A stretch of DNA of 64,000 nt, taken from NCBI RefSeq assembly GCF_014199265.1, contig NZ_JACIJG010000017.1, positions 1 through 64,000 of the forward strand, in the 5' to 3' direction. Positions 17,572 to 26,898 of this stretch are shown in pieces. Position numbers and translations under genes: made by a program. Below the pieces are notes generated by a model that saw only the letters and a program-made list of their open reading frames with translations, was not told the origin of the DNA and made no database searches. Every line of letters begins with the position of its first letter. Within the stretch, counting starts at the first letter, position 1. The DNA comes from Brucella daejeonensis (GTDB lineage: Bacteria; Pseudomonadota; Alphaproteobacteria; Rhizobiales; Rhizobiaceae).

Positions 17572-19746
17572 GTGCCGAAGTCAGAGTCCATGCGTGAAGC
17601 GGAAGATAAAGCCCCCGAAAGCGGGAAGCGCAAGCCGTTCAGGGTTTCGCGGCTGATCGGGCTTGACGCGTGGATCGATTCCTCGCTCTACGGCCTGCGC
17701 TACAATCTGGGCGAGTGGTGGGAGAACGTCACGATCTTCTCGCGGCACTTTCGCGTGCGCGGGTTCCGCCGTTTGGTGGTCGAGGTTCTGGACGAAGGCT
17801 TTACCCTCGGCGTCTCCGGCGCGGTTCTGATGCTGGTCCTCGCCTTGCCCGCCTTCGAGGAGACAAAAAAGGACTGGCGCGCGCAGGACGACTATGCCGT
17901 CACCTTCCTCGACCGTTACGGCAACGAGATCGGCCAGCGCGGCATCCTCCATCGCCAGGCCGTGCCCATCGACGAATTGCCGGATCACGTCATCAAGGCG
18001 GTGCTCGGCACCGAGGACCGTCGCTTCTTCGATCATTACGGTATCGATTTGTGGGGGCTGACCCGCGCGCTCAGCCAGAACATGCGCGCCAATGGCGTGG
18101 TTCAGGGCGGCTCGACGATCACCCAGCAATTGGCCAAGAACCTGTTCCTTTCCAACGAACGCACCATTGAGCGCAAGATCAAGGAAGCCTTTCTCGCGCT
18201 GTGGCTGGAAAGCAATCTGAGCAAGAAGGAAATCCTTCAGCTCTATCTCGACCGCGCCTATATGGGCGGCGGCACGTTCGGCATCGCGGCGGCTTCGGAT
18301 TTCTATTTCGGCAAGAACATCAAGGATGTCTCGCTCGCGGAAGCGGCGATGCTGGCGGGGCTGTTCAAGGCTCCGGCCAAGTTTGCGCCGCATGTCAACC
18401 TGCCCGCCGCGCGCGCCCGCGCCAATGTCGTGCTTTCCAACATGGTGGAAAGCGGCTTCATGAGCGAGGGACAGGTGGCGGCGGCGCGCCGTCATCCGGC
18501 CAGCGTCATCGACCGCGCCAAGAACGAAAGTCCCGATTATTTCCTCGACTGGGCGTTTGAGGAGGTGAAGAAGGTCGCGTCCTCCATTCCGCAGCATACG
18601 CTGATCGTGCGCACGACGCTCGACCGCAATATCCAGAAGGCAGCGGAAGAATCGCTCGAATATCACCTGCGCCAGTTCGGGAAGGAATATAACGTATCGG
18701 AAGCCGCGACCGTCGTGCTGGCCAATGACGGATCGGTGCGGGCACTCGTCGGCGGGCGCGATTATGGCGAGAGCCAGTTCAACCGCGCCACCAGGGCGTT
18801 GCGGCAGGCAGGCTCGTCCTTCAAGCCCTATGTCTATGCGGCGGCAATGGAAAAGGGACTGACGCCCAGCACCATCGTTTCGGACGCGCCGATCAGCTGG
18901 GGCAACTGGTCGCCGCGCAATTACGGCCGCAGCTTTGCAGGCCGCGTGGACCTGACCACCGCGCTCGTCCGCTCTCTGAACAGCGTACCGGTGCGCCTTG
19001 CCCGCGATTATCTCACCACCGCGCCCGTTGTCGCGCTGACCAGGGCGATGGGTGTGGAATCACCGATCTCCTCGCACAAGACCATGGTGCTCGGCACATC
19101 GGAAATGACGGTGATGGACCAGGCCACGGGCTTCAACGTGTTCCCGAATGCGGGCATGGCCGGAAACCGCCACCCTTTCACGCAGATCGTTTCGGCGGAC
19201 GGCAAGGTGCTTTGGGATTTCAGCCGCGACGCGCCGAAGCCGCACCGCGCATTGTCGGAAAAAGCCGCGCTGGAAATGAACACCATGCTTGTGCAGGTGC
19301 CTGAACGCGGCACGGGTCGCCGCGCGGCGCTGCCCATGACGCGCGTCGGCGGCAAGACGGGCACGACCCAGAATTACCGCGATGCGTGGTTCGTCGGCTT
19401 TACCGGCAATTTCACCGCCGCCGTCTGGTTCGGCAACGACAATTTCACGCCGATGAAGGGTGTGACCGGCGGCGTCCTGCCTGCCATGGCCTGGCAGCGC
19501 ATGATGGCCTATGCACATCAGAACATCGAGTTGAAGCCCATTCCGGGCGTGACGCCGCCCTTCCCCGCACCACCCGGGAAGAGCGAACCGCAGGTGGCGA
19601 ATGCCGCACAGGAAGAAACCATGGCCGCACCGCCGCGGGTCCTCTCGCCGATGTCGACAAAAGTTCTCAAGGAGTTGCATGATCGCTTCCTTGCCGCACC
19701 GCCTCTGCCCAAGATCGCCGAGCGTGCGAAAGTATCGGTACTCTGA
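17572..19746 (+). CDS. class A penicillin-binding protein (PBP1A family)
   Basis: A 724-residue bifunctional peptidoglycan synthase. After a cytoplasmic tail and one transmembrane helix (about residues 82-101, VSGAVLMLVLALPAF), the GT51 glycosyltransferase has TEDRRFF (Glu148) and GGSTITQQLAKNLF. The transpeptidase has SSFK (Ser415), SLNS (the SxN motif) and GGKTGTTQ (Lys595). GTG at 17572 is used; ATG at 17590 is an alternative. The C-terminal tail is rich in Pro/Ala. It is followed by the DUF1214 gene 6 bp later. Confidence 0.93.
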   Translation: MPKSESMREAEDKAPESGKRKPFRVSRLIGLDAWIDSSLYGLRYNLGEWWENVTIFSRHFRVRGFRRLVVEVLDEGFTLGVSGAVLMLVLALPAFEETKKDWRAQDDYAVTFLDRYGNEIGQRGILHRQAVPIDELPDHVIKAVLGTEDRRFFDHYGIDLWGLTRALSQNMRANGVVQGGSTITQQLAKNLFLSNERTIERKIKEAFLALWLESNLSKKEILQLYLDRAYMGGGTFGIAAASDFYFGKNIKDVSLAEAAMLAGLFKAPAKFAPHVNLPAARARANVVLSNMVESGFMSEGQVAAARRHPASVIDRAKNESPDYFLDWAFEEVKKVASSIPQHTLIVRTTLDRNIQKAAEESLEYHLRQFGKEYNVSEAATVVLANDGSVRALVGGRDYGESQFNRATRALRQAGSSFKPYVYAAAMEKGLTPSTIVSDAPISWGNWSPRNYGRSFAGRVDLTTALVRSLNSVPVRLARDYLTTAPVVALTRAMGVESPISSHKTMVLGTSEMTVMDQATGFNVFPNAGMAGNRHPFTQIVSADGKVLWDFSRDAPKPHRALSEKAALEMNTMLVQVPERGTGRRAALPMTRVGGKTGTTQNYRDAWFVGFTGNFTAAVWFGNDNFTPMKGVTGGVLPAMAWQRMMAYAHQNIELKPIPGVTPPFPAPPGKSEPQVANAAQEETMAAPPRVLSPMSTKVLKELHDRFLAAPPLPKIAERAKVSVL

Positions 19747-19752
19747 GGCGCG

Positions 19753-20343
19753 ATGTTCAAGACAGTTTTCAAGGTAGCGATCGTGCTTGTGCTGGCGCTT
19801 GGCGGCGGCATCTGGAGCGTGGATGTGATTCTCGACCGCTTCGAAGGGTTCGGAGAATTGCGCGTCGGCGTGTGGAGCGCCTATCCGGCGGCGGGTACGC
19901 CCGATGCCGACCCCTATTCCAAGGCGCGCGCCGCCCGGAAGGCCTATCTGGCGCTCGGAACCGCTGAAGGACTGCCCTTTTATGCGCGCAGCGACAATAG
20001 CGGGCGGGAACTGAAACGCGGCTGCACCTACCGCCTGAGCGGAATGACGCCGCCCACCCGCTTCTGGACCGTCTATCCGGCAGCGCCCGATCTCGAACCG
20101 ATCGCACCGCGCGCGGGATTGCAGGAAGCGCTCCAGTCCCGCGAAGTGCTTTATGGCGACGATGGCAGCGTGACGATCACCATCGGCCCCGATGCGGCGC
20201 CCGGCAACTGGCTTCCGGTCGAAGGAAGCGGCGATTTCGTGCTAGTGATGACGCTTTACGACACACCCGCTGCTTCCTCGTCCGGCCTGTCCGATCTGGT
20301 CATGCCCGCCCTCGTCCGGGGCAAGGAGGCCTGCCATGGTTAG
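19753..20343 (+). CDS. DUF1214 family envelope protein
   Basis: A 196-residue protein with one N-terminal membrane segment (residues about 5-23) and a periplasmic DUF1214 domain. Typical sequence includes YSKARAARKAYLALGTAEGLPFYARSD, a CTYRLSG stretch and the late FVLVMTLYDTPAASSS. It is paired with a DUF1254 gene that starts 8 bp before its stop, as in many rhizobia. The function is unknown; the pair follows the PBP gene and may belong to the same transcript. Confidence 0.88.
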   Translation: MFKTVFKVAIVLVLALGGGIWSVDVILDRFEGFGELRVGVWSAYPAAGTPDADPYSKARAARKAYLALGTAEGLPFYARSDNSGRELKRGCTYRLSGMTPPTRFWTVYPAAPDLEPIAPRAGLQEALQSREVLYGDDGSVTITIGPDAAPGNWLPVEGSGDFVLVMTLYDTPAASSSGLSDLVMPALVRGKEACHG

Positions 20344-20923
20344 CGTAAAGATGGCTAGCCGAAAGTTCGAAAGCCTGCGGCCCGCCCGCCTGCTCCGCCT
20401 TCTTCTTCTGGGAATCATCGGCGCGGCAATCGTCCATATTGCAGTGCTGTTCCTCGTTCCGGTTTATTCCGACATGAATGCATGGTCGCGGATAGAGACC
20501 GGCAACGAGGCCTATCGTTTCCAGCGGCTCGACCACAGGACCGGCCCGGTGGGCGACCGCGATCCGCTGATCGTGGAGGCCACCTGCCGCTTCGATCTGG
20601 CCGACGGTCCGGTGCACATGATGGCAGGCTCCGACGTGCCCTACTGGTCGCTGTCGATCTATGCGCCCAATGGCGACAACCTCTACAGCCTGAATGACAG
20701 CGTCTCCAACGAACGCATCCTCGATCTGGTCCTTGCCGACCCGATAGGCATGGCGAGCCTGCGCTCCGATGGGAGGCGGGCTGGCCTGCGTTCGATCCTG
20801 ATCGAGCAGAACATCGGCGAAGGCGTTGCGGTGCTGCGTGTTTTCGCGCCCGATCCGACATGGAGCGCGCAAGTGCAGCGCTTTTTCAGGGAAGCGCAGT
20901 GCGCGCCCTTCGAGGGAACGTGA
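20336..20923 (+). CDS. DUF1254 family envelope protein
   Basis: A 195-residue membrane-anchored protein: one hydrophobic helix (about residues 19-42, LLRLLLLGIIGAAIVHIAVLFLV) and a periplasmic domain with ADGPVHMMAGSDVPYWSLSIYAPNG and two cysteines (ATCRFD, EAQCAP). It overlaps the preceding DUF1214 gene by 8 bp, so the two are likely made together. The role is unknown. Confidence 0.87.
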   Translation: MVSVKMASRKFESLRPARLLRLLLLGIIGAAIVHIAVLFLVPVYSDMNAWSRIETGNEAYRFQRLDHRTGPVGDRDPLIVEATCRFDLADGPVHMMAGSDVPYWSLSIYAPNGDNLYSLNDSVSNERILDLVLADPIGMASLRSDGRRAGLRSILIEQNIGEGVAVLRVFAPDPTWSAQVQRFFREAQCAPFEGT

Positions 20924-21093
20924 CCGGCCCGCATGACGGGGTTCATTCCGTCACGGTTAATGAGTTGCTAAGGCTTCATTGCTACTATTCCGGCTACCGA
21001 CCCATGCGGGGAACATTTCCGTCTTTTCCGGCCGCGCCGGCGACGTGAATGCGATTTGGGGCGGGCGAGTGTGTGCCTACCGGAGTAATCTGC

Positions 21094-22134
21094 GTGACAA
21101 ATGATCAGTTCCGCGCCCTGGAGGATATTTCAGGCCACCGGAGCCCATCGAATTCCAAGGCTGGCAACAGCAAGGCGGACGACCTTCTGGCGGCCGCCAT
21201 TTCGGCGTTTTCGGGGATCACGCGCCCCGGACGGCAGGACATGCAGCAGCTTGAAGATCTGGCTGTGCCGCTTCTGCAATGCGCGACCACGCGCGGCAAG
21301 CGACACGCGGCCAATGCGCTGGCGCAACTGGAAGACGCGCCGCGCCGCCTCGTTCTGGCTCTGGCTGGCGAACCGGTGGAAATTTCCGCGCCAATCCTGC
21401 TGCGCTCGCCGATCCTGCGCCCTGCCGACCTGATCGAGATCGTCGGCCGGAACGGCCTCGCCCATGCGCGCGCCATTGCCCGACGCCAGTGCGCCGACCC
21501 TCTCCTGCAAGATGTTCTGCACAGTTTTGCCGATCCGACCGTGGATCGCACCCTTACCCTTCAGGCAAGCCTTGCCGACATCGAAGCCGAACCGCTCCAG
21601 AAGCCGGACGTGCCCGACCTTTCCGCCGCCCATACGCCGCTGATGACGGAAGACAGTTCCGAGCGTCTGGCGCGCTCGCTTCAGCAGCCCTTTTTCGACG
21701 CGGGCGCGGCAATGGGCTCGCAGCACCTCATCGACACCGCGCTCCTGATCGACAGCCATTTTTTCCGCATCGCACTCGCCGATGCGCTGGACCTGTCCTT
21801 CGATCGGGCTGAGGCGATCATCGGTCATTGGCCCGATTCGCATCTGCCCATCGCGCTCAGGGCGCTGGGCCTCACGGCTGCCGAATGTTATCTGGTGATG
21901 ATAACGGTGCTTGGTCCCATCGAAACCAGTCGCGACAGCCTGCGGGAATTCGTCCATATCTACCGTTCCATCGACCGCGAAAAGGCCATGGCGCTCGTGC
22001 GTCGCTGGAAAGCGGAGGATATGTCGGCGCTCCTGCGCGGCAAGCTGCGCGAAATGGCGCAAGCCGAAGACGATGCGCCACTGGTGGACGCCGCCAATAC
22101 CGACCGGCCATCGCAACAGCGGTCGGTGAAATAG
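21094..22134 (+). CDS. DUF2336 family protein
   Basis: A 346-residue cytoplasmic, mostly helical DUF2336 protein with HEAT-like repeats (PVEISAPILLRSPILRPADLIEIV is a family hallmark). The start is taken as GTG at 21094 since GGAG lies 8 nt upstream; an earlier ATG at 21049 lacks this. Its stop is TAG followed by AGCAATTCC, the start of a repeat-like sequence also seen in this clade. The convergent DUF1491 gene ends 17 bp away. Function unknown. Confidence 0.88.
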   Translation: MTNDQFRALEDISGHRSPSNSKAGNSKADDLLAAAISAFSGITRPGRQDMQQLEDLAVPLLQCATTRGKRHAANALAQLEDAPRRLVLALAGEPVEISAPILLRSPILRPADLIEIVGRNGLAHARAIARRQCADPLLQDVLHSFADPTVDRTLTLQASLADIEAEPLQKPDVPDLSAAHTPLMTEDSSERLARSLQQPFFDAGAAMGSQHLIDTALLIDSHFFRIALADALDLSFDRAEAIIGHWPDSHLPIALRALGLTAAECYLVMITVLGPIETSRDSLREFVHIYRSIDREKAMALVRRWKAEDMSALLRGKLREMAQAEDDAPLVDAANTDRPSQQRSVK

Positions 22135-22151
22135 AGCAATTCCAGCAAAAA

Positions 22152-22496
22152 TCAGTCCGGCGAAATTGAAAAGAAAGCCGATGCGTCGGCAATATCTTCC
22201 AGTTCGACCAACCAGAGATCGGGATCGAAGCGGATTTCCCGCGCCATGCGGTCGCCCGTCGCCATGTCGTCGGCATCGTGAAGAATGCGCAGGAACATGC
22301 GTTCCCCGTCATTGTCCTCTTCATAGGAGGTCTGGGGGGCGGGCGCGTAAAGATCGCATGTGCCGAAGCGCGAGCTGACCTTGATGAAAATCGCCCCCGC
22401 TTCCGGCGAGCCGCGGCGGGCGAGATAGGCGAAACCGCCCTCGCCCTGCACCTTGCGGATCAATGCCGAAACCCAGAAATCCGAAGTCAGGCGCAC
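22152..22496 (-). CDS. DUF1491 family protein
   Basis: A 114-residue protein of the DUF1491 family, conserved in alphaproteobacteria: MRLTSDFWVSALIRKVQGEGGFAYLARRG, EAGAIFIKV, and DPDLWLVELED at the end. It lies 9 bp after the peptidoglycan-binding protein gene on the same strand and may be the last gene of an operon with that gene and the sensor kinase. Function unknown. Confidence 0.9.
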   Translation of the reverse strand: MRLTSDFWVSALIRKVQGEGGFAYLARRGSPEAGAIFIKVSSRFGTCDLYAPAPQTSYEEDNDGERMFLRILHDADDMATGDRMAREIRFDPDLWLVELEDIADASAFFSISPD

Positions 22497-22505
22497 CGGA
22501 GTTCC

Positions 22506-23552
22506 CTAACCGATAAGGCCGATTTCGCGCATCTTGGCGATAAGCGCCGCGTCGATTTCGCCCGTTACCGACATGCCGAACAGTTTCTGGAATTCGCGCA
22601 CGGCATTCTGCGTTGCCTTGCCTTGCTGGCCGTTCACCGGCACCCGGTCATTGCCGAATGCCTTCAGGCCCGCCTGTACGCGGATGATATCCTGTGAAGA
22701 CACGTTCGACGAAGAGACAGCGGGCGCAGCCTGCTTTTTCGGGGCCGGTTTCTGGTAGGATGCGAGGTCTGCCTTCGGCTTGGCGGATGCTCCCGTCCTG
22801 AGGACTGCCGGTTGCGGACGCGGGGTCGGAACCACGACCTCGATGGCCCTGGCGATATCGTCTTTCTGCGTAGCATCGTCCGGCGCATCGGCCAGCAATT
22901 GAAGCTGAGCCGGAATGCCAGCCTGTTCGACGCCCAGTTTCTTTTGCAATTCACGCCAGCGCTCCACGGCCTCCCGGGTCTGAGGTCCGGTGAAACCGTC
23001 CACCGACCCCTTGTAAATTCCAAGCGTGGAAAGCCGCTGCTGCAACCGCGCGATTTCGAGATCGGCATTGGGCGCAAGTGCGGGCAGCGTGTCATCGACG
23101 GATGCGGTCACGCTCATCCTGTCGGGCGACGGGCTTGCAATCTCCGACGGCTGATCGGTTGTGCTACCTTGCCGCGCGCTGGCAGCGGCTTCGACCGGCT
23201 TCGGCGCGGCGTCGGCGGTCGCGGCCGTGCCCGGCAGAACCGTGCGCGGCGTCGGCTTGAACACGAAATCCGGCCTTGTGCGGAAGAAGACGGCATTGTG
23301 CGCCTCCGGCTGATACCAGAGCGCATTGGCGGAAACGAAACTCATTACCACCAGAAACGCCGTGGCCCCGCCGGTCAGGACGGGGTTGCGCACGATGAAT
23401 TCTCCGGCGGCTATCGCAAGCGATGAGGCCGATGTGAAGAAGAAATGGACAAGCCGCGATCCGAGACTACGCCGTTTTGCGGGTTTGCGCATTTTTCTGC
23501 TCCCGGATTTCGTCCCGGATTTCTCCATCGCCTTCGTCGTTCTGCCAGTCAT
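22506..23552 (-). CDS. membrane-anchored peptidoglycan-binding domain protein
   Basis: A 348-residue protein. A basic cytoplasmic start (MRKPAKRRSLGSRL) leads into a hydrophobic segment (about residues 56-76, VLTGGATAFLVVMSFVSANAL). The periplasmic part is Pro/Ala-rich with two PG-binding-1 repeats: one around LQQRLSTLGIYKGSVDGFTG and one near the end (VQAGLKAFGNDRVPVNG, then VREFQKLFG). The first 86 bp overlap the end of the sensor kinase gene; an internal ATG at 23528 or 23492 would shorten the overlap. Confidence 0.87.
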   Translation of the reverse strand: MTGRTTKAMEKSGTKSGSRKMRKPAKRRSLGSRLVHFFFTSASSLAIAAGEFIVRNPVLTGGATAFLVVMSFVSANALWYQPEAHNAVFFRTRPDFVFKPTPRTVLPGTAATADAAPKPVEAAASARQGSTTDQPSEIASPSPDRMSVTASVDDTLPALAPNADLEIARLQQRLSTLGIYKGSVDGFTGPQTREAVERWRELQKKLGVEQAGIPAQLQLLADAPDDATQKDDIARAIEVVVPTPRPQPAVLRTGASAKPKADLASYQKPAPKKQAAPAVSSSNVSSQDIIRVQAGLKAFGNDRVPVNGQQGKATQNAVREFQKLFGMSVTGEIDAALIAKMREIGLIG

Positions 23553-25329
23553 TACGCCTTTCTCCCTGGTGACGGTGCATGTCGATCACCGTGCCAAGTT
23601 CGTGATGTTCGTCATCTCCCATGACATATTGCGGACCTGCTACCGGCAGGCGGATCGTGACGACCGTGCCTTCGCCGGGGCAGCTTCTGATCTGCATCGA
23701 CCCCTGATGCAGTTCCACGAGCCCCTTGACCACCGACAGGCCAAGGCCGCTCCCCTCCTGCGCGCGCGTATAGCTGTTGTCGGCGCGCACGAACGGCGTG
23801 CCGATGCGCTGCATGTCTTCCGGCTCGATGCCGATGCCGGTATCCGATACGCTGAGTTCGAGCATCGGGCGACCATCGGCCATCACGCGCGCCGCATCGA
23901 TGGTGACGCAGCCGCCGGTCTGGGTGAATTTCACCGCGTTTCCGGCCAGATTGAGCAGGATCTGCTGGACGGCGCGGCGGTCGGCCACCACTTCGCCCAC
24001 GGCATTGCCGACACGGTGGCAGAAGGCAACCCCCTTCTTTTCCGCCTGCGGCAGCATGACGGCGGTGCACATTTCGGCAACGTCGCGGAAAGCCAGGCTT
24101 TGCGGCTCGATGGCATAATTGCCGGTTTCCAGCCGCGAATTGTCGAGAACGGCATTCACGAGTTCCAGCAGATAATGGCCGGACTGGTGGATGAGGCCCG
24201 CATATTCGCGCTGTTTTTCATTGGCGAGCTTGCCGCCCATTTCATGCGACAGCATGTCGGAAAAACCGATGATGGAATTGAGCGGCGTGCGCAGCTCATG
24301 GCTGACGGCGGCGAGCAGGCGCCCCTTGCCGATACGCTCCGATTCCAGTTCCGCCTTCAGCGTCGCGATTTCGTCGAGAAGCCTGCGCTCGCCTTCGAGC
24401 GAACGCCCGACCAGAGCGATTGCACGGTCGCTCGCCGCACCTTCGAGACGGTAGGCGCGGAAGACCGTGCCGCCATCGTCAATGGAGCGCAGGCGCACTT
24501 CGGCGCTGCGCGCGGCCTTGCCTGCGCGAAGATCGGCCAGAAGCGAAAGATATTGCACGCGGTCGGCCACATGAATGCGGTCGATCAGGGCTGTGCCTTC
24601 CAGCATTTTCGGCTGGACGCCCAGAAGCCGGGCTGAATTGCTATCGACGGCGGACAGGATGCCTTCGGCGTCGAGGCCGAACTGCAGGTCACCGGCGGCG
24701 AGCGCGACCTGCGGAGCCGATGCCCGGATTTGCGCGGGCCTTCCGGCTGTCGCGACGCCGCGCGCGACAAGGCTTGCCGCATAAAGCACGAGAACGGCGA
24801 CGGAAACATAGCTGCCGCCCGAAACGATCCCGCCGGTCCTGACGGCGAAGAAGCCGAGGATGAGAACGGCAATCGCCGCCGCCCCGGCCGTGATTGCCGG
24901 CTTGCGCGTTGCAAACCATGCTTCCAGCGGCAGGCTCGCGGCCATCAGCCAGAGCACGGCATTCCCTTCGGAGAAGGCGCCGATACCGGCCAGACCCGCG
25001 CCATAGGCCGCGAAGTTGAGGCCCGCCAGAACCGTTGCGCCCACCCCCATCAGCGAAAGCGCGCAGAGGATCATGGCGACGCCTGCAAAGCTTGCGGCAA
25101 GAATCGCAAATTCGGTGAAGACGCCAGCAATGCCGGAAGCGAATACGGCGGCGCAAAGCAGGACAGGCACGGCAAGGACCGAGCCGACAGCGCGTATGGA
25201 AGCCGCATCGGGAACCGGTGCCCAGCGGCGGCAGAAACCTTCGTAAAAACGGCTGATCGCCCGCACGCCGGTGCGGACGGTTTCGGCTGTTTTCAATAAA
25301 ATGGCGTTCAACGTGCCGTACTCACTCAT
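23467..25329 (-). CDS. DivJ/PleC-like multi-pass sensor histidine kinase
   Basis: A 620-residue kinase with six or seven hydrophobic segments between residues 45 and 200, a PAS-like region (about 210-320) and a HisKA domain with SHELRTPLNSIIGFSDML (His344). The HATPase domain has NLAGNAVKFT, DTGIGI and EGSGLGLSVVKG. The LLELVNAVLDNSRLE stretch after the H-box is typical of the DivJ/PleC/PdhS group that acts on DivK in alphaproteobacteria. Which member it is cannot be settled here. The C-terminal 45 residues are polar and overlap the next gene. Confidence 0.88.
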   Translation of the reverse strand: MSEYGTLNAILLKTAETVRTGVRAISRFYEGFCRRWAPVPDAASIRAVGSVLAVPVLLCAAVFASGIAGVFTEFAILAASFAGVAMILCALSLMGVGATVLAGLNFAAYGAGLAGIGAFSEGNAVLWLMAASLPLEAWFATRKPAITAGAAAIAVLILGFFAVRTGGIVSGGSYVSVAVLVLYAASLVARGVATAGRPAQIRASAPQVALAAGDLQFGLDAEGILSAVDSNSARLLGVQPKMLEGTALIDRIHVADRVQYLSLLADLRAGKAARSAEVRLRSIDDGGTVFRAYRLEGAASDRAIALVGRSLEGERRLLDEIATLKAELESERIGKGRLLAAVSHELRTPLNSIIGFSDMLSHEMGGKLANEKQREYAGLIHQSGHYLLELVNAVLDNSRLETGNYAIEPQSLAFRDVAEMCTAVMLPQAEKKGVAFCHRVGNAVGEVVADRRAVQQILLNLAGNAVKFTQTGGCVTIDAARVMADGRPMLELSVSDTGIGIEPEDMQRIGTPFVRADNSYTRAQEGSGLGLSVVKGLVELHQGSMQIRSCPGEGTVVTIRLPVAGPQYVMGDDEHHELGTVIDMHRHQGERRNDWQNDEGDGEIRDEIREQKNAQTRKTA

Positions 25330-25377
25330 ACTCTTGCATTGACCTGACCGCGAAACACGCGCCGCGACGACGCTTTC

Positions 25378-25453
25378 CTAGTGGTCTGATTCCGGCATTT
25401 GCATCCCTCTGATACAGGCGCCGAGCAAATGTCGGAATCGAAAAGACCACTAG
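25378..25453. repeat. 76-bp CTAG-bounded palindrome, second type
   Basis: CTAGTGGTCT at the left pairs with AGACCACTAG at the right, with further arms (ATTCCGGCATTTGC against GCAAATGTCGGAAT) round a short loop. It shares the CTAGTGG end with the 78-bp element 13 bp downstream but differs inside. It lies 48 bp before the kinase gene start and may influence its promoter region. Confidence 0.85.
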
Positions 25454-25466
25454 TAAGTTTATGTAT

Positions 25467-25544
25467 CTAGTGGATTTTTCGAATTTGACGTTTGAAACAG
25501 CATCTCATTCAGTCGGGATCCAAACGTCAAATTCAATCCGCTAG
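25467..25544. repeat. 78-bp CTAG-bounded palindromic element, copy 2
   Basis: The sequence matches the element at 109-186 with only a few changes, including the flanking TTTATGTAT on the left. The conservation of 78 bp plus flank in two places about 25 kb apart shows a dispersed repeat rather than chance. Confidence 0.85.
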
Positions 25545-25751
25545 CCAGCAACAGATTGCAGGCGAGGCTTTAAAGAAACGATAAAGCGGGGCCGTCCAAA
25601 GGCGATAAGTGATGAGCGGAAGCTGCTTTTCCGCCTATGGTAAACAGAGGGTAGCAATCGGACCGGAAATGGCCGGTTACGGAATCTTTTCGATTTCATC
25701 GCAGATTGATGCCAGCATCCGCTGAAACAGAAGGCTCCGACAGCAGCAGGC
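25545..25751. other. gap before the DUF5330 gene
   Basis: About 200 bp between the tandem palindromes and the DUF5330 start. I see no convincing gene in it. It presumably holds the DUF5330 promoter. GGCTCCGACAGCAGCAGG precedes the ATG at 25752. Confidence 0.5.
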
Positions 25752-26165
25752 ATGATCCGTTTTCTTCTCAAATCCGTGTTCTGGCTGTCGCTGGCATTCA
25801 TCGTGATGCCGCGCCTTTTTCCCACGGATCAGGAAAACGGGCCGTCGGAAAAGGCCGCCCCGACCGAGGCGGCACGGAAGCCCGATTCCATCGACCAGCT
25901 TCTCGCCAATGGCAAGACCGCCGTCGAGATCGGCAAGCTTTGCCTGGATAATCCGTCTTTTTGCGAGAGCGGGACATCGGTCGTCTCGAATGCCGGAAGC
26001 GGACTTCTGGAAGGAAGCCGTGTCGTGCTCGAATATCTGAGCGACCGTTTCGGCAGCAAGCCACAACCGTCTGCAAAAGCCGAACCCGCCATTCCTCTCC
26101 CGACACCGCGAGAAGAAGCGCTGCGAATGATCGATCGCGGCTCGACCGGCGCGATCCATCGTTAA
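25752..26165 (+). CDS. DUF5330 family membrane-anchored protein
   Basis: A 137-residue protein with an N-terminal membrane anchor (IRFLLKSVFWLSLAFIVMPRLF, residues 2-23), then a soluble part with two cysteines (GKLCLDNPSFCESG) and a Pro/Ala-rich segment. It fits the DUF5330 family of rhizobia. It is a single gene between repeats and sufE. Function unknown; it is probably on the periplasmic face. Confidence 0.85.
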   Translation: MIRFLLKSVFWLSLAFIVMPRLFPTDQENGPSEKAAPTEAARKPDSIDQLLANGKTAVEIGKLCLDNPSFCESGTSVVSNAGSGLLEGSRVVLEYLSDRFGSKPQPSAKAEPAIPLPTPREEALRMIDRGSTGAIHR

Positions 26166-26329
26166 GCCCGTTCCGTCTGTTCGCGCCAATGGATTGAATT
26201 TGAAGCTCCTGTCATTTGCACGGCATCTACGTTTAAGAACTTCAAATCCGTAAACCGCACTAGTTTTCCGTGACCTTGCGGCCATTCATGACTATATAAG
26301 CCGCAACAGGGTTCCAGCAGGCAAGTATC

Positions 26330-26755
26330 ATGACCACGACCATCGATAACATCATGTCCGATTTCGAATTTCTCGACGATTGGGAAGATCGCTATCGCTA
26401 TGTCATCGATCTTGGCAAGGAACTGCCGCCATACCCCGATGACGCGCGCGATGCGGAGCACAAGGTGCAGGGCTGCGTGAGCCAGGTCTGGCTAAAGACG
26501 CTTCCGCAGGACGGCAGCGATCCGGTCATCGAGTTTCTGGGCGATTCCGACGCCCATATCGTGCGCGGACTGGTGGCCATCGTGCTGGCGCTTTATTCGG
26601 GCCGCAAGGCTTCCGAAATCCTCGGCGTTGACCCGGAAGCCATCCTGAAGAAGCTCGGCCTTGACGAGCATCTCACGCCGCAGCGCTCCAACGGCCTGCG
26701 CGCCATGGTGGCGCGCATCCGCCGCGAGGCGGAGTTGGCGAAGGAATCAGCCTAA
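26330..26755 (+). CDS. sufE: SufE cysteine desulfuration protein
   Basis: A 141-residue sulfur acceptor that takes persulfide sulfur from SufS for iron-sulphur cluster assembly. The family fold is clear: DFEFLDDWEDRYRYVIDLGKELPP, then the active-site loop KVQGCVSQVW with Cys49, and DAHIVRGLVAIVL. The length is normal. It stands alone and not in a suf operon, as is common in rhizobia. Its TAA stop directly abuts a 144-bp repeat. Confidence 0.95.
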   Translation: MTTTIDNIMSDFEFLDDWEDRYRYVIDLGKELPPYPDDARDAEHKVQGCVSQVWLKTLPQDGSDPVIEFLGDSDAHIVRGLVAIVLALYSGRKASEILGVDPEAILKKLGLDEHLTPQRSNGLRAMVARIRREAELAKESA

Positions 26756-26898
26756 GAGGCTGTTCCAAAAGTCGCCATGAGCGGCTGCAAACGGCAATTT
26801 GTCTGCGTTCCGGTGCTCACGTACCCTTAGTACGCTCCGCTCCGGTACTCGAAAATCACCATTTTCGCGCGCGCATGTCGCTTTTTGATTCAGACTCT
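26755..26898. repeat. 144-bp AGAGGC/GCCTGT-type repeat, copy 1 (long form)
   Basis: The element runs from AGAGGCTGTTCC to ATTCAGACTCT with inverted ends, and its middle includes GGCTGCAAACGGCAATTT and GCTCCGGTACTCG. Long copies lie at 33356-33500 and 34577-34719, a decayed one at 34043-34120 and short 60-bp forms at 61172-61230 and 62921-62980. It starts at the sufE stop codon and runs into the amidase gene, whose last codons it encodes. Confidence 0.9.
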
